A stretch of 64,000 bases of DNA from Ceratodon purpureus (taxonomy: Eukaryota; Streptophyta; Bryopsida; Pseudoditrichales; Ditrichaceae), in the NCBI GenBank assembly GCA_014871385.1, contig CM026423.1, forward strand, positions 16,729,690 through 16,793,689, in the 5' to 3' direction. Below, piece after piece: positions 12,597-22,821 of this stretch; the first letter of the stretch is position 1; each line of letters starts with the position of its first letter. Below the pieces are notes generated by a model, which made no database searches, was not told where the DNA came from, and worked only from the letters and a program-made list of their open reading frames with translations. A program made the position numbers and the translations under genes.

Positions 12597-13622
12597 ATGG
12601 CGACGAGTGTGGCTACGGAGGGGGCTACTACGAGTGCTGGTGTGGAGGAGGATGTTCACCACGGGCCGTATCTGGTGGATCATTTGCAGAATTGCGGTAT
12701 CTCGGCGCTGGATTTGAAGAAGCTCAAGGATGCGGGGTATTGTACTGTGGAGGCGGTGGCGTACTCTGCGAAGAAGGATCTGGTGAATATTAAGGGTTTG
12801 AGTGATGCGAAGGTGGATAAGATTATCGACGCGGCGTCGAAGCTGGTGCCGATGGGATTTACGAGTGCGAAGCAGATGCACGAGCAGCGGGCGGAGCTGA
12901 TTCAGATTACGACGGGGAGCAAGGAGTTCGATGGGATTCTTGAGGGCGGGATTGAGACGGGGTCGATTACGGAGATTTACGGGGAGTTTCGGTCGGGGAA
13001 GAGTCAGATTTGTCACACTTTGTGTGTGACGTGTCAGCTGCCGTTGGACCAGGGTGGAGGTGAGGGGAAGGCGTTGTATATTGATGCGGAGGGGACGTTT
13101 AGGCCGCAGCGGTTGCTGCAAATTGCGGAGAAGTATGGTTTGAATGGGCAGGATGTGTTGGATAACGTGGCGTATGCTCGGGCGTACAATACTGATCATC
13201 AGACGAAGCTGTTGGTGGAGGCGGCTTCCATGATGGCGGAGACGAGGTTTGCTTTGATGATTGTAGACAGTGCCACGGCGTTGTACAGGACGGACTACTC
13301 GGGCCGAGGGGAGCTTGCAGCGCGTCAATTTCACCTGGCAAAGTTCCTCCGGGGCTGTCAGAAAATGGCGGATGAGTTCGGCATAGCTGTGGTAGTGACG
13401 AATCAAGTGGTAGCGCAAGTGGACGGCTCTGCGATGTTTAACGGTCCTCAGCACAAGCCTATTGGTGGCAACATTATTGCACATGCGTCTACGACGAGGT
13501 TGTCTGTGCGGAAAGGCCGAGCGGAGGAGCGTGTAATCAAGGTGGTTGCGTCTCCATGCCTGGCAGAGCAGGAGGCACGCTTCCAGATTACTAACGAGGG
13601 CGTGGTTGACGTTAAAGAGTAG
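12597..13622 (+). CDS. RAD51: RAD51 recombinase, intronless
   Basis: A complete 341-residue RecA-family recombinase, the normal RAD51 length, in a single exon. It polymerises on single-stranded DNA and catalyses strand exchange during homologous recombination in the nucleus. Visible parts: N-terminal helix-hairpin-helix region (about 28-85), the polymerisation motif F88-T-S-A91, Walker A G129 to S136 (GEFRSGKS; most relatives have C or T before GKT), the [21 protein letters not shown] block, Walker B ending at D224 (LMIVD), then GRGELAARQ and the loop with [10 protein letters not shown]. The segment after VEAASMM marks RAD51 rather than DMC1. Lack of introns matches P. patens RAD51 genes. The C-rich leader upstream looks like its promoter. 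A 311-codon open frame on the opposite strand is a composition shadow. Confidence 0.97.
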   Translation: MATSVATEGATTSAGVEEDVHHGPYLVDHLQNCGISALDLKKLKDAGYCTVEAVAYSAKKDLVNIKGLSDAKVDKIIDAASKLVPMGFTSAKQMHEQRAELIQITTGSKEFDGILEGGIETGSITEIYGEFRSGKSQICHTLCVTCQLPLDQGGGEGKALYIDAEGTFRPQRLLQIAEKYGLNGQDVLDNVAYARAYNTDHQTKLLVEAASMMAETRFALMIVDSATALYRTDYSGRGELAARQFHLAKFLRGCQKMADEFGIAVVVTNQVVAQVDGSAMFNGPQHKPIGGNIIAHASTTRLSVRKGRAEERVIKVVASPCLAEQEARFQITNEGVVDVKE

Positions 13623-15322
13623 ACAGTAGAGTAGTGTTGAACGAAGCTTTTTCTTGATTTTTCACTGCCAGAACTCAACCAACGCAGCCGACACTTCGGA
13701 GCTTTGGCGTTAGCCAGCGTAGTTGGCAGTAAGACGTTGCTACGAACTTCTTGAAAGTGTATATAGTGTGGCAACACTTACATTCAGTAGCAGTGAGTAG
13801 CATTTCCATGGGAGAAATCGATTCCGGGCCACTCACATGGTCTTGGCTCAGCGTCCGACACCCCCTAGGAGACTGACATTTCAGTATTGAGTAGTGACAC
13901 GGGAGTCGGAGCTGTCGACTTTTGTGGTGTACAGCTCGAATCACAGTAATTATATCCATTCCCCTGTGATGGATTTTGAATTCACGTCGACAGTACTGGT
14001 TTATTTTACACGGCTGTCTTTGTTGAATCCCACGAACATATACTCTGTGTAATCAACCTCGAATTGTGACAAAGGTATATGTCCAATACCTTTGTGCATG
14101 GTGTTAATTACATGGTGTATATACCCTAGTGTTTCATGTCTATGATTTTGGCTTACAAGACTGTGTTCAGTGAGCAGTCTAAAGAATCGTTTTACTTTAG
14201 GTCACCAGAAGTGTGTGCAAGCACAATTGACTCACCTGCAGAATGAAGAGGCTACAGTAGCCATCCTTCCTTTCTGCAGCTGAGTCAATTGTGCCCACAT
14301 TCCCCTCAAATTCTTTTCAATCATGACCAGTAACTTAGGTTTCCGAATTTCAGTCTCAAGTGTCCGGCTACACTTGGTTCCAGGCTAGTAAGCCATAATC
14401 AAACGGCAATATCTAACACTTCATAAACCGTCAACATTAGCCACATCAATGCAGGCAATAAATTGACCCCAATCGAGCTGCCGGTGTTCAGAGAACTTCC
14501 GTGGCATCACGAGGTTGAGCTTATTGAATTTTCCATCAACTAGTGTCGTATCTGCTGCTCATGCTCTGCGTCTCGTTCTTTGGTTGGATTGTTATAAGAG
14601 CTTCATTCTATATCCGAGGACCATGGGGGACTCTTAGTCTACCGCGTGGCAATTCCTGAGGTAATTTGAGCAAGAATCTGTGTAACCAGAATAGCATTTG
14701 GGATAACTAGGATTTCACACATTTTCTGGAGAATGGTTTCATTCCGACTCCCGACAGACTTTCAAGGTGTATAGTTGGGGCAGGCTGACAGATAGGTCTC
14801 GCAAAGTACCATTTCTCCGTACAGTGTGCATTTTCCAAGTCATATGTTACTGGAAGTAAGCTTGCACAAGAAGCGTTACGAGTGTATGAGCGTCTAAAAA
14901 GTCGTTGATCTCAAACTCGTTTCGTATTACCGTAAACAGATTCGCAAATAGCAACTACTCAACATAAGAAAACTCCTCCCGCACACGAGTGTGAAGAATG
15001 CAAAACTTACGTTCTCTTTACAAAGAACCTCAGAAGCTCAAGAATTACAGGATACCTCATCAGACTCTTTCCGTAAAAGATATCACACGATGCCTGCTTT
15101 GTCTGCTTTGACGTATGCCACAGGCAAATTTAATGTATAACGTACTGACCTAACGTCCCTCCCTTCACCTTTAGTCATTGGGGTCGCTCTGCATCTCCAA
15201 AAACTCATGCATACAGCGCTGCATCAAGAGGAAATCTATCCCTCGCCTACACGCCGAAGATGTATCCAGTGATCACCTACGCTCCTTAGAGTACTCTAAA
15301 TCCCGCTCAATCCCTAGATCAT
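13623..15322. other. Intergenic between convergent RAD51 and REI1-like genes
   Basis: The two flanking genes point at each other, so the ends of this 1.7 kb are probably 3' UTRs. No further coding exon was found. The one clear structure is the near-perfect hairpin at 14211-14305. Confidence 0.6.
14211..14305 (+). ncRNA. MicroRNA-precursor-like hairpin
   Basis: Positions 14221-14243 and 14272-14294 pair over 23 nt with a single mismatch: the left arm contains GCACAATTGACTCA and the right arm TGAGTCAATTGTGC. Between them lies a short loop region (14244-14271) that itself extends the stem through GGCT/AGCC. Flanking bases outside the core (GTGTG and CCACA) can also pair partly. The length, near-perfect duplex and small loop fit a plant MIRNA foldback. 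I do not recognise the mature sequence among the conserved miRNA families I know. Strand is uncertain because the complement folds equally well. Alternatives are a small foldback transposon or a 3'-UTR stem. Confidence 0.55.
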
Positions 15323-16813
15323 CTAGAATTCACAGTTTCTCGGTAGATTTCGGATCACGTTGTTCTTCAGAGCGATCTTCGATCGGATGTACTCCGCTCT
15401 CTGTGATGCCTTCCTCTGCTGCTCCTCCGGCTTGTTGCGCAGCCGCCACTTCTGCTCCTGCGTCGCCAGGCCCATGCTCCTGTACCGAGCCACCAGTGCG
15501 TTCACCATCATGCCGTTCCGGTTGTCCGTCGGGGCGGGTCTCTGTCGGAAGTACCGTGCCATGTCTCTCGATCCTATTCTCTTAACCGATCCCTCATCGT
15601 CGCCCGACTTGATCACCAGCTCGTGCCCGCCGGATGCCAATGATACCAGAGGATTTGCCCCATCGTGCAAGGCCAGGACCTGCGAGCTTTCCGCTGTCTT
15701 GTAGCTGCTGCTGAAATCGTAAAAGTCCTCAAGCTCCTCCTCTGCGATCCCTTCGCCGTCTCCGTACCGCAACTTGCAGTGGCTCTTGTTGATCATGTGC
15801 TTCCGCACCGCCTCCACGCTATGGAACTGCTTTCCTCGCTCGTCGCAGAACAGGCACATGTACCCTTTCGTGATCTTCAACCCCAAGTACGTTAGCATCC
15901 CCACTGGATCCTTCAGGTATTCAGCGTCGGGGACGAAAAACCCATGGTCCCTGTGCATGTGTTCAATACACGCCTCAAAATCGGCATGGTTCTTACCGCA
16001 GAAAAGACAGTCGCTGGGCTCCCAGTGCCCGCTCAGCGGGTCGTCGCTAGGCCCAGCCTCCTCCATCTCCGCAACCGTATCCCCGTCCTCCTCCGCATCC
16101 ACATCCTCCCCGTCCACTTCCTCCCATTCGTCATCACTCTCCTCCTCCTCGTCCAACACTGCCTTGCCGTTCTGCGGCTTGCTCGCCTCCTGAGCGGCAG
16201 CAGACGGTTTCTGTGGAGCAGGTCGAGTTCCAGGAACACCTGCCACCGAAACAAAAAATCATACAAAAATCAGATTCACCTCAACACCTCACCCTCAAAT
16301 TCACACGAGACGACACGACACGACACAAACCTCCCAGACCTGACCTCACACAAATCGCTCCAACACCACCTGCTCATGCTTCAAAAAATCCCTATCCTAG
16401 AACATGCTGAGTGCCAATTCACCGAAACCTAACCTCCACCAAAACTCAAGCAAACAATCAAACCTCAATCAACCCTCAATCAACAACCCCACCATACCTG
16501 CATCCGCCGGGGCGTCCGCACCAGCCGCCCGAGTCACATGCAACTTCGACTGCAGATGATTCGCATGCGCCTTCTCAGTAGTATACTCCTTATTACAAAG
16601 CGCGCACTTATACAACAACCGCTCCCCCTCCTTCTTCTTCTTCTCCGCCTCCAAGGCCTCAATCCGCAGATTGAACAGCGCCTCCGTCACGCCCGGCACC
16701 CCGGCCACCTTCCGACGCAGGTTATACCGGTGCCATTCCGTCTTGTAGTGCTGCTTCTGCGCTTCCTCGTCCGCAAACACCTCATTGCAGGCATTGCACG
16801 CCAACCCTCTCAT
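15323..16813 (-). CDS. REIL: REI1-like zinc-finger 60S ribosome maturation factor
   Basis: Two exons on the minus strand, 16498-16813 and 15323-16239, encode about 410 residues, the normal size for Rei1/Reh1/ZNF622 homologues. These cytosolic proteins act late in 60S subunit maturation, in recycling export factors. Plant REIL proteins are linked to growth in the cold. The N-terminus has the typical C2H2 finger (CNACN then H-Y-K.EWHRYNLRRKVAG), a second finger (CALCNKEY..H..SKLH), an acidic stretch (EEEESDDEWEEV and neighbours), then two further fingers (CLFCGK..H and CLFCDERGKQF..H..SHC) and a basic C-terminus. The start was set at 16813 (MRGLACNAC) because family members begin just before the first finger. 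An in-frame ATG at 16900 exists but adds unconserved sequence. Confidence 0.93.
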
Positions 16814-17720
16814 CGTCCCCAACCTCAACTCCCCCTCTCTCCCTCTCCTCCAAACCCTAAAAACTTCTCCGAAACCTCTCAAACCAAAGCTTTCTACCAC
16901 TCTCCTTCCAACTGCAAATTGAAGAAAGAGAAAGAGAGAGAGAGAGAGTTCCGAGTTCTAACTGTGTGAATGGAGATGATGAAATTCGTCCAGTGGATGG
17001 AGGGTTGTGAGTTTGTGGGGGTGGGTTATAACTTGGGAGTTGGCGTGGAAGGGACGTCGGGTCGGTTATAGGAAGCGGAGTGCGAAGGAGGGCGGGTCAC
17101 CGTGTTGGGTTTTGGGAACCCTAACTGGAGGGGAGGATGCTTGCGGAGGGGGTTTCGATGGGAGGGGAGGTTTCGTAGAGGCTTCGGGGGAGAATTTAGG
17201 GCTGACTGGGTTTGGTCTTGGCCTTGGGTGGTGGTCTGGTGCCACGTGGGTTTTTGGATGGGAGAAGGGCGGCTTCAGGGTACTGTAACATCGTAGCAGG
17301 TTCGCATGAATATTGTTATTTTTGGAAACAACTCCAAAACCGAATTTCTTTATTTTTGTAAATAAAAAACTATGGATAGAAATTATAAGTCTTGTTTAAA
17401 ATTAAGGATCACTAGTTGGAAGTTATACATCCATCTAAAAATGGTAAAAAAGCAAAAAATATATATCACCTTTAAGATTTTTTATTAAAATTAATCAGTT
17501 AAAGTTTAATATTAGTATTTTCTACTAGTCTAATAATAAATTTTAGTTTTCTTTTTCACTTTATACTAGTATATATAATTATACCTTGAAATCATTTGAG
17601 AACATTGTTGTTTTTTTTATATAAGTGTTTCTTTATTTATGTTAATCATTATATTTTATATCTAACAACTTATATTATATATATTGTCAGTGGATTGTGT
17701 GAGACCATCAATAATCAATT
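16814..17720. other. Intergenic; REI1-like gene promoter side
   Basis: A GA-rich tract (16920-16950) and G-rich DNA to about 17290 are probably the 5' UTR and promoter of the minus-strand REI1-like gene. Beyond 17300 the sequence becomes AT-rich and featureless up to the small ORF at 17721. Confidence 0.5.
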
Positions 17721-18227
17721 ATGGGGGGCGAGAAAAGAATATGTTTGAGTTTACCAACAACAAAAAATGATAGAATTCTTTTTCAAGAAAATCATTTTAA
17801 GAAATTATGTTGTACTTTACCAACACCAAGAAATGATAGAATTCTTTTTCAAGAAAATCATTTTAACAAATTTGCAAGCACGGACAATATTGTTCATGAT
17901 AAACGACATGATTTTTATGGTATTGAAGATGAATTGAATCATATTGAAGATAACATGGATAACATGTATAACATGAAGATAACATGTATTCAAGAGGATA
18001 TACACAATCTCAGGAATAAAATTACCACTATAGAAGATGATATTACCAAAATAAAAGAAAATATTGGGCATTTCATTAAAGTTGGTGCATGGTTTTTAAT
18101 TGGTGCGGCTATCTCCCCAATTTTATACCATCTTTTTATCAAAAAAAGAAATAAATCTTTAACATCACCACAATATCCTCGATGTACATGTGAAGATTAT
18201 TCTACTGAAGATTTTGAAGATTATTAG
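17721..18227 (+). CDS. Unknown 168-residue coiled-coil membrane protein
   Basis: I do not recognise this protein. It starts ATGGGGGGCGAG and stays open for 168 codons in strongly AT-rich DNA, which makes chance less likely. Residues 11-54 are two tandem copies of a 22-residue unit (LPT..NDRILFQENHF), matched by a 66-bp DNA repeat beginning at 17751 and 17817. Residues 63-118 are charged with regularly spaced I/L/M, which suggests a coiled coil. Residues 119-140 form one clear membrane segment (VGAWFLIGAAISPILYHLF), followed by KKRNK and an acidic tail rich in E, D and Y. The layout suggests a long cytoplasmic or lumenal domain and a single C-terminal anchor. It could also be a remnant of a mobile element. 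Confidence 0.45.
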   Translation: MGGEKRICLSLPTTKNDRILFQENHFKKLCCTLPTPRNDRILFQENHFNKFASTDNIVHDKRHDFYGIEDELNHIEDNMDNMYNMKITCIQEDIHNLRNKITTIEDDITKIKENIGHFIKVGAWFLIGAAISPILYHLFIKKRNKSLTSPQYPRCTCEDYSTEDFEDY

Positions 18228-20272
18228 AGAATAGTTACTCAAAATTTGATTATTTAAATCTTTCATCATGGAAGTTCCACATTTATCCATATTTTAAGTA
18301 GCATTAGAATATTGATATTGTTAGAAAACTATTTTCAAGATGGTTATGTTTTGATTTTCTTGAGGCTTAATATCGAATAAGTTTAAATATATATATATAT
18401 ATATATTTTTAATTGTTTCCTTATTTGAAATTAGATTTTTTTTGAAATATATATATTTTTTTGAAATTGCTAGATATTTTAAAGTATGAACAAAAGACAT
18501 GTTACACACTTGTTGTTTCTGCATCTCTTCAGCTTGGCACTTTGGAAAAAAACAAAAAAACAAAAAAAAATAAGAACAATATGAACCATGACCTCTAAAC
18601 CCAAATTCTATTTCTTCTAAAATTTTGTCATCACTAGACATTGCGCATTCTGCAGCACATCCCATGACCTTCCCTTCTTTACAACTACAAAAACATCAAG
18701 ACATCTTCAACTACTCTTTTAACCCTTTAGAAAACAGAGCAAAGGACCAAACAAAAAACAGAACAACTAAAAAAATAGCTGCCAAACCATCAAAAACTAT
18801 TTCAATAGTCTTCAGCTATTCATTAAATCAAACTTTTGATAGCAAATATCACAAGCTTGTACTCATATAACTTACAATTTCACATAAACAGATGTATCTA
18901 TGGATAGTGGCTTTTATGCGTAAAACTTTGTTCTCCAATGAGTCAAGTTCTTTCTTCAAATTCACAGCTGCTGCCCATATTTGTGACATTACAACCATGA
19001 ATATGTCACCGTCAATTCTTCACACAAATCCATCACTCACAAGGTCATAACCCATCCTCACCCTTTGAAGTTTGAACCAGGGACACAGAAGGTGCAGATA
19101 GAGATAAGACTGTTAAACATTAGACCTCCTTACAAGACAGTTGTGGAAATTTACCAGCTGACGAGCAGTTGTGAGTAAGTTCAAATCTTCAGCTTCGGAA
19201 TGCTTCATAAACCACTGTATGAGTGCATGGTCTTTGGTATCTCTTCCTTTCCGACCTAAGAGCTTCATTAGGTTCCAGTTAAAATATTCGGTGACAGATA
19301 AGTTGTCTCAAACATCAGCTGATACGTATACATTTTTGCAAACTTAAATACAGGATCCCTGCAACAGAGTTAGTCGGAGTAACAGCATGTAGCAACATAC
19401 TGGGTGGCTTGCATTTTGGCAAAGCCAGTCTCTCAAAAAAGCAAACACGAGTATAGACAAATAACGAAGCAGCAACACTGACAGACCCGATAAACAAGAG
19501 AACACAATTTAAGAAAATTAAACAAGGTGTAACTCTCCAAACACAAGAAATACCACAGTTAGCAGCGTTTTTGCATTTTGTTCACAGATATTTTGATAGT
19601 TGCACAATTGAAATTTTATTTTTTTAGAAAACGTATGTTGTAATTCTTCACATCTGAAGGTCAAGTTTCAAAATCCAAGTCTGTACAGACACCCCTACGA
19701 CCAGATTGTGGTCGAGTGGGTTACAGAAGGTTAAAGCCAGTAACAGCACAAGAATGAAGCACAACATGCTCTGAAAAAGAGCAACAGATTGTCATGACCA
19801 AAGATAAGCGCACAAAGAAAAGGCATAGACAGATAGCCATGGTATTTATTCCTTCAAGTCTAGCCTACCCATCTCAAAACCATGGTAACCTGAAGAGTGT
19901 GCACTGCTTTTATCGTGTATGTACTTAGCACTGTTCATGAATGAAAGAATAACAAAACCTCGGCCAATCCTGACACGAGAAGGCTAGCGATCAAACGTTT
20001 CAATGCTCAATCCTACGAACGCAAAGAGACTACATCTAGCACCGTTTGAAGAGCTTATAAGACACTCTCCAAGTTCAGATGACCTTAAATTCTAGCTAAG
20101 TGAACTTTACTTTGTAACCGATGAGTTCTACAGTGTTGATACATGCTCCCTGGTTGATCGAGCTACAAAAAGTACCCTGGAACAGATCATGTTGAAATAC
20201 AGAAGTAAAGGGAATGGCTCCCAAAGCATGGAGCTGGCGATTCACTTATGACACAAAGAGCCCTCTCCCAAC
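18228..20272. other. Intergenic downstream of the HIG1-domain gene
   Basis: AT-rich with short TA runs near 18390 and 18450, then a more balanced composition from 18900. The right part is probably the 3' UTR of the minus-strand HIG1-domain gene and possibly non-coding transcript. No exon with a recognisable frame was found. Confidence 0.5.
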
Positions 20273-21534
20273 TTAGAGTTTCAAGTCTGAATTCTGTGAA
20301 GTCTGGATATGCTTCTCGTAACGCTTGGCTTTGTCACCCGATTGGTGATCGTAATATTCCACCACAGCACTCCCTGCGAGTGCTGCTAATGTCAAAGCTT
20401 GCGCATGTAGCCTGAAAAATATCACATGCACCAGGTAAGTCTTTTACAGGAATTCTTTAAGCTCACGCAAGGCAGAGTATGCATGACGTATATCCGTTCA
20501 AGAAACACCACTACGAACTACAAACTTAATCGCAGATGCAAACCCCACTCGTGAATCTTTTCCAATTATTACAGCGTGAGATGGCACCAAAAATTTGACT
20601 AAGGTTACCTCACATCCTCCTGCTAAAAAACTTACCTAGCATGAATCAACTTTACACTCGTCTTCACGCCAGGTTGGGAAAAATTATAGGCAAACGAGCC
20701 TAACAATGATGTCGCCCAAATAGAACCTGTCAGCAGCCACAACTCCCGTTAGCGTATAGAAATCGTCACATTACAGTTCATCGACATGGACTGTAACAAT
20801 ATTAGTATCATTCAGTTAAAGGCAAAACCATGTGTCCATTGTCCTGAAGAATTCTCCTCTCTCAAACACTATGTTTTTCCAAGCCGTTATTCCCATGGTT
20901 GATATGAGACTAGCAAGATGGAAATAAGCAAATAACACATGGCAGTCAGCTCTTCATGAAAAAAAATCTCCTAAATTCGTAAGCCACAAACGACATAGAA
21001 TATACCAACAAACACATTGCAAAAGTGCGATACAATTTCCTCATCACAATAACAAGAGTGCGAAATTCAAGCACTTTCTCTCCTCCTAAAATCAGCAAAT
21101 CTCACATACCCTACACGCCTAACAACTCCTGCCTCCTATCCTCAAATCACCCAATGAAACCTCCCTGAAGCGCACACATCTCAAGAAACTCAACTCCAAA
21201 ACGATCCTACAAACCAAAATTCCAAAAAGTAACCAAATTCCCACTCACAATCCAAAACAGGAAAGAAAAAAAAGCAGCCTAGGCATAATAACTTTGCACA
21301 GATTCCAAATCCACCAATCAAAACCCAAATCCAAAACCCCCCTCACACACAGAAAAGAAAAAAAGAAAAAAAGATAACCCCCACCAAATCCAACACCCAA
21401 TCCCACAAAACTCCTGCACATAAACATCCAAACCCCAAACACCAACCCAACTCAGAAATCAAGAGGAGGAAAAACTCACCAACGGCACGCAATTTGTGCT
21501 CAACGAGCCAGTGGCGCGCACTCTCGAAATCCAT
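20273..21534 (-). CDS. HIG1-domain (hypoxia-induced) mitochondrial protein
   Basis: Three exons on the minus strand, 21480-21534, 20636-20726 and 20273-20411, give 94 residues with consistent splice phases (GTGAGT and GTAAGT donors). The protein begins MDFESARHWLVEHKLRAVG, then a first membrane segment (WATSLLGSFAYNF), a loop with QPGVKTSVKLIHARLHAQA, a second membrane segment (LTLAALAGSAVVEYY) and a short charged tail. The RLIHARLHAQALTLAAL block is the signature of the HIG_1_N family. Its relatives sit in the mitochondrial inner membrane and help respiratory complex III/IV assembly (Rcf1-type). Length matches plant 'hypoxia-responsive family' proteins. The exons are too short to appear as long ORFs, so the gene is easily missed. 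Confidence 0.9.
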
Positions 21535-22357
21535 GACGACCCAAAAGCAACCCCACAAACAAAGCTCACAAAGATCACCAAGCAGAACTCACAAACCAGA
21601 GTGACCCGTAAGCAGGTGACTGATTGAGAAAATTGGGAGAGAGCGACTCAGAGTGCGGAGCGACAGCGGATGGAGTGAGTAGAGTGGAGTGTGAGTGAGT
21701 GGAGTGAGGTTGGAAAGGAAAGTGGGATATTGGAATAGGAAGCGGGGGTGGCAGCGCTGCAGCTGGTGACACGGCGCAGGTTTCCCAAGTGAGTGAGTCC
21801 TGTTGGGTTTGGTTTGCGTTGGCATGCACCAGCCCAAGTGCGTTGTGGGCGAAGCTGGGCTCACAGCTTCCGGTGGCGTCCACGAGGGCGAGGGAATTGG
21901 CGTACTCCCGCGTCACCTGCCACCCTCTCGTCGCTGCTGGCGGCCCTGCGCTTGGGCGGACTGTGTCGCTGCTTGGCTTGTTTCTCTTGGGACTCTGTTG
22001 GTGACTGTGCACGGAGGATTACTGCAGCTGGTTCATGCACCCCTCAAACGTTTGTTTTTTCTTTTGGAAAACTAAGGTTTGTTTCTTCAAAAGTAAAATT
22101 ATTGATATTCGTGTTTTATAAAAAAGTTCATTAGAAGTAGCTTCATGTGGCTTTTACATAGCCAAGTTTCAGTGAAAGTAATTTATCCTTCTTTTGATCT
22201 TCTGTTCTTGGAATCTCCCAATTTTTCCGTTTCTTGTTTTTGAATGATCTCAGCTAAGTCCCATCGAAGGTTGTGTCGTATATTGAATATTCACGAAATA
22301 TTCCTTACTTATAGGAATGATACCATTTTTGATGGGATTATGCATTGGGTAGGAGTG
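21535..22357. other. Upstream region of the HIG1-domain gene
   Basis: GA- and GC-rich to about 22000, consistent with a promoter and 5' UTR for the minus-strand HIG1-domain gene, then AT-richer. The MULE inserted about 0.8 kb upstream of that gene's start codon. No coding feature was seen. Confidence 0.5.
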
Positions 22358-22366
22358 ATCAAAGGG
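22358..22366 (+). repeat. Target-site duplication, left copy
   Basis: ATCAAAGGG directly abuts the left end of the element and recurs at its right end (36869-36877). Nine bases is the classic duplication length for Mutator-like elements. Confidence 0.93.
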
Positions 22367-22619
22367 GGAGAACGCTATTTCCCATGTAGGAAAGGGTAGG
22401 GTTGGTGGGTCCGCGCCTCGGCAGTCCCCGTCGCTGGCCACGTCGGACACGCGGTTTCACCCCAATCGCGACCCCCGCGGTAACATTGCCTCGCGTAATT
22501 TATCACCTGCGTGACACTACTCGCGATCGCCTTCTTCCCGTGACGCTATCCGTGACACAAAACACTGACCATTTGTGACATTGCCCGACGCAACACTGAC
22601 CGTGCCCGAAAAAATTTGT
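22367..22619 (+). repeat. Left terminal inverted repeat (253 bp)
   Basis: Begins GGAGAACGCTATTTCCC and matches the complement of 36616-36868 with about four mismatches, two of them in the first six bases. It contains two GTGACAC heptamers and a GTGACAT variant near its inner end. Confidence 0.95.
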
Positions 22620-22821
22620 AAACCGCTGGGACGGAAAAAAATATCATCCATGTTCAATGTCACTACTACTGTCGTTCTCTCGATCTAGGGTTCGGGTTTC
22701 TCTGCTTCTGAGTTAGGTTTCTCGCAGATTGGCAAACAATGTCGCTTGAAGTATGCTCTAGAGTAGATCGGTTAGTTGATTAGGGTTTATTTTGTGATTT
22801 CGCTGTCCTTCGAAGTGTACC

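Noticed and set aside
12549..13484. 311-codon open frame antisense to RAD51
   Set aside because: Arg/Leu/His-rich shadow of the GC-rich third positions of RAD51; no domain and no promoter.
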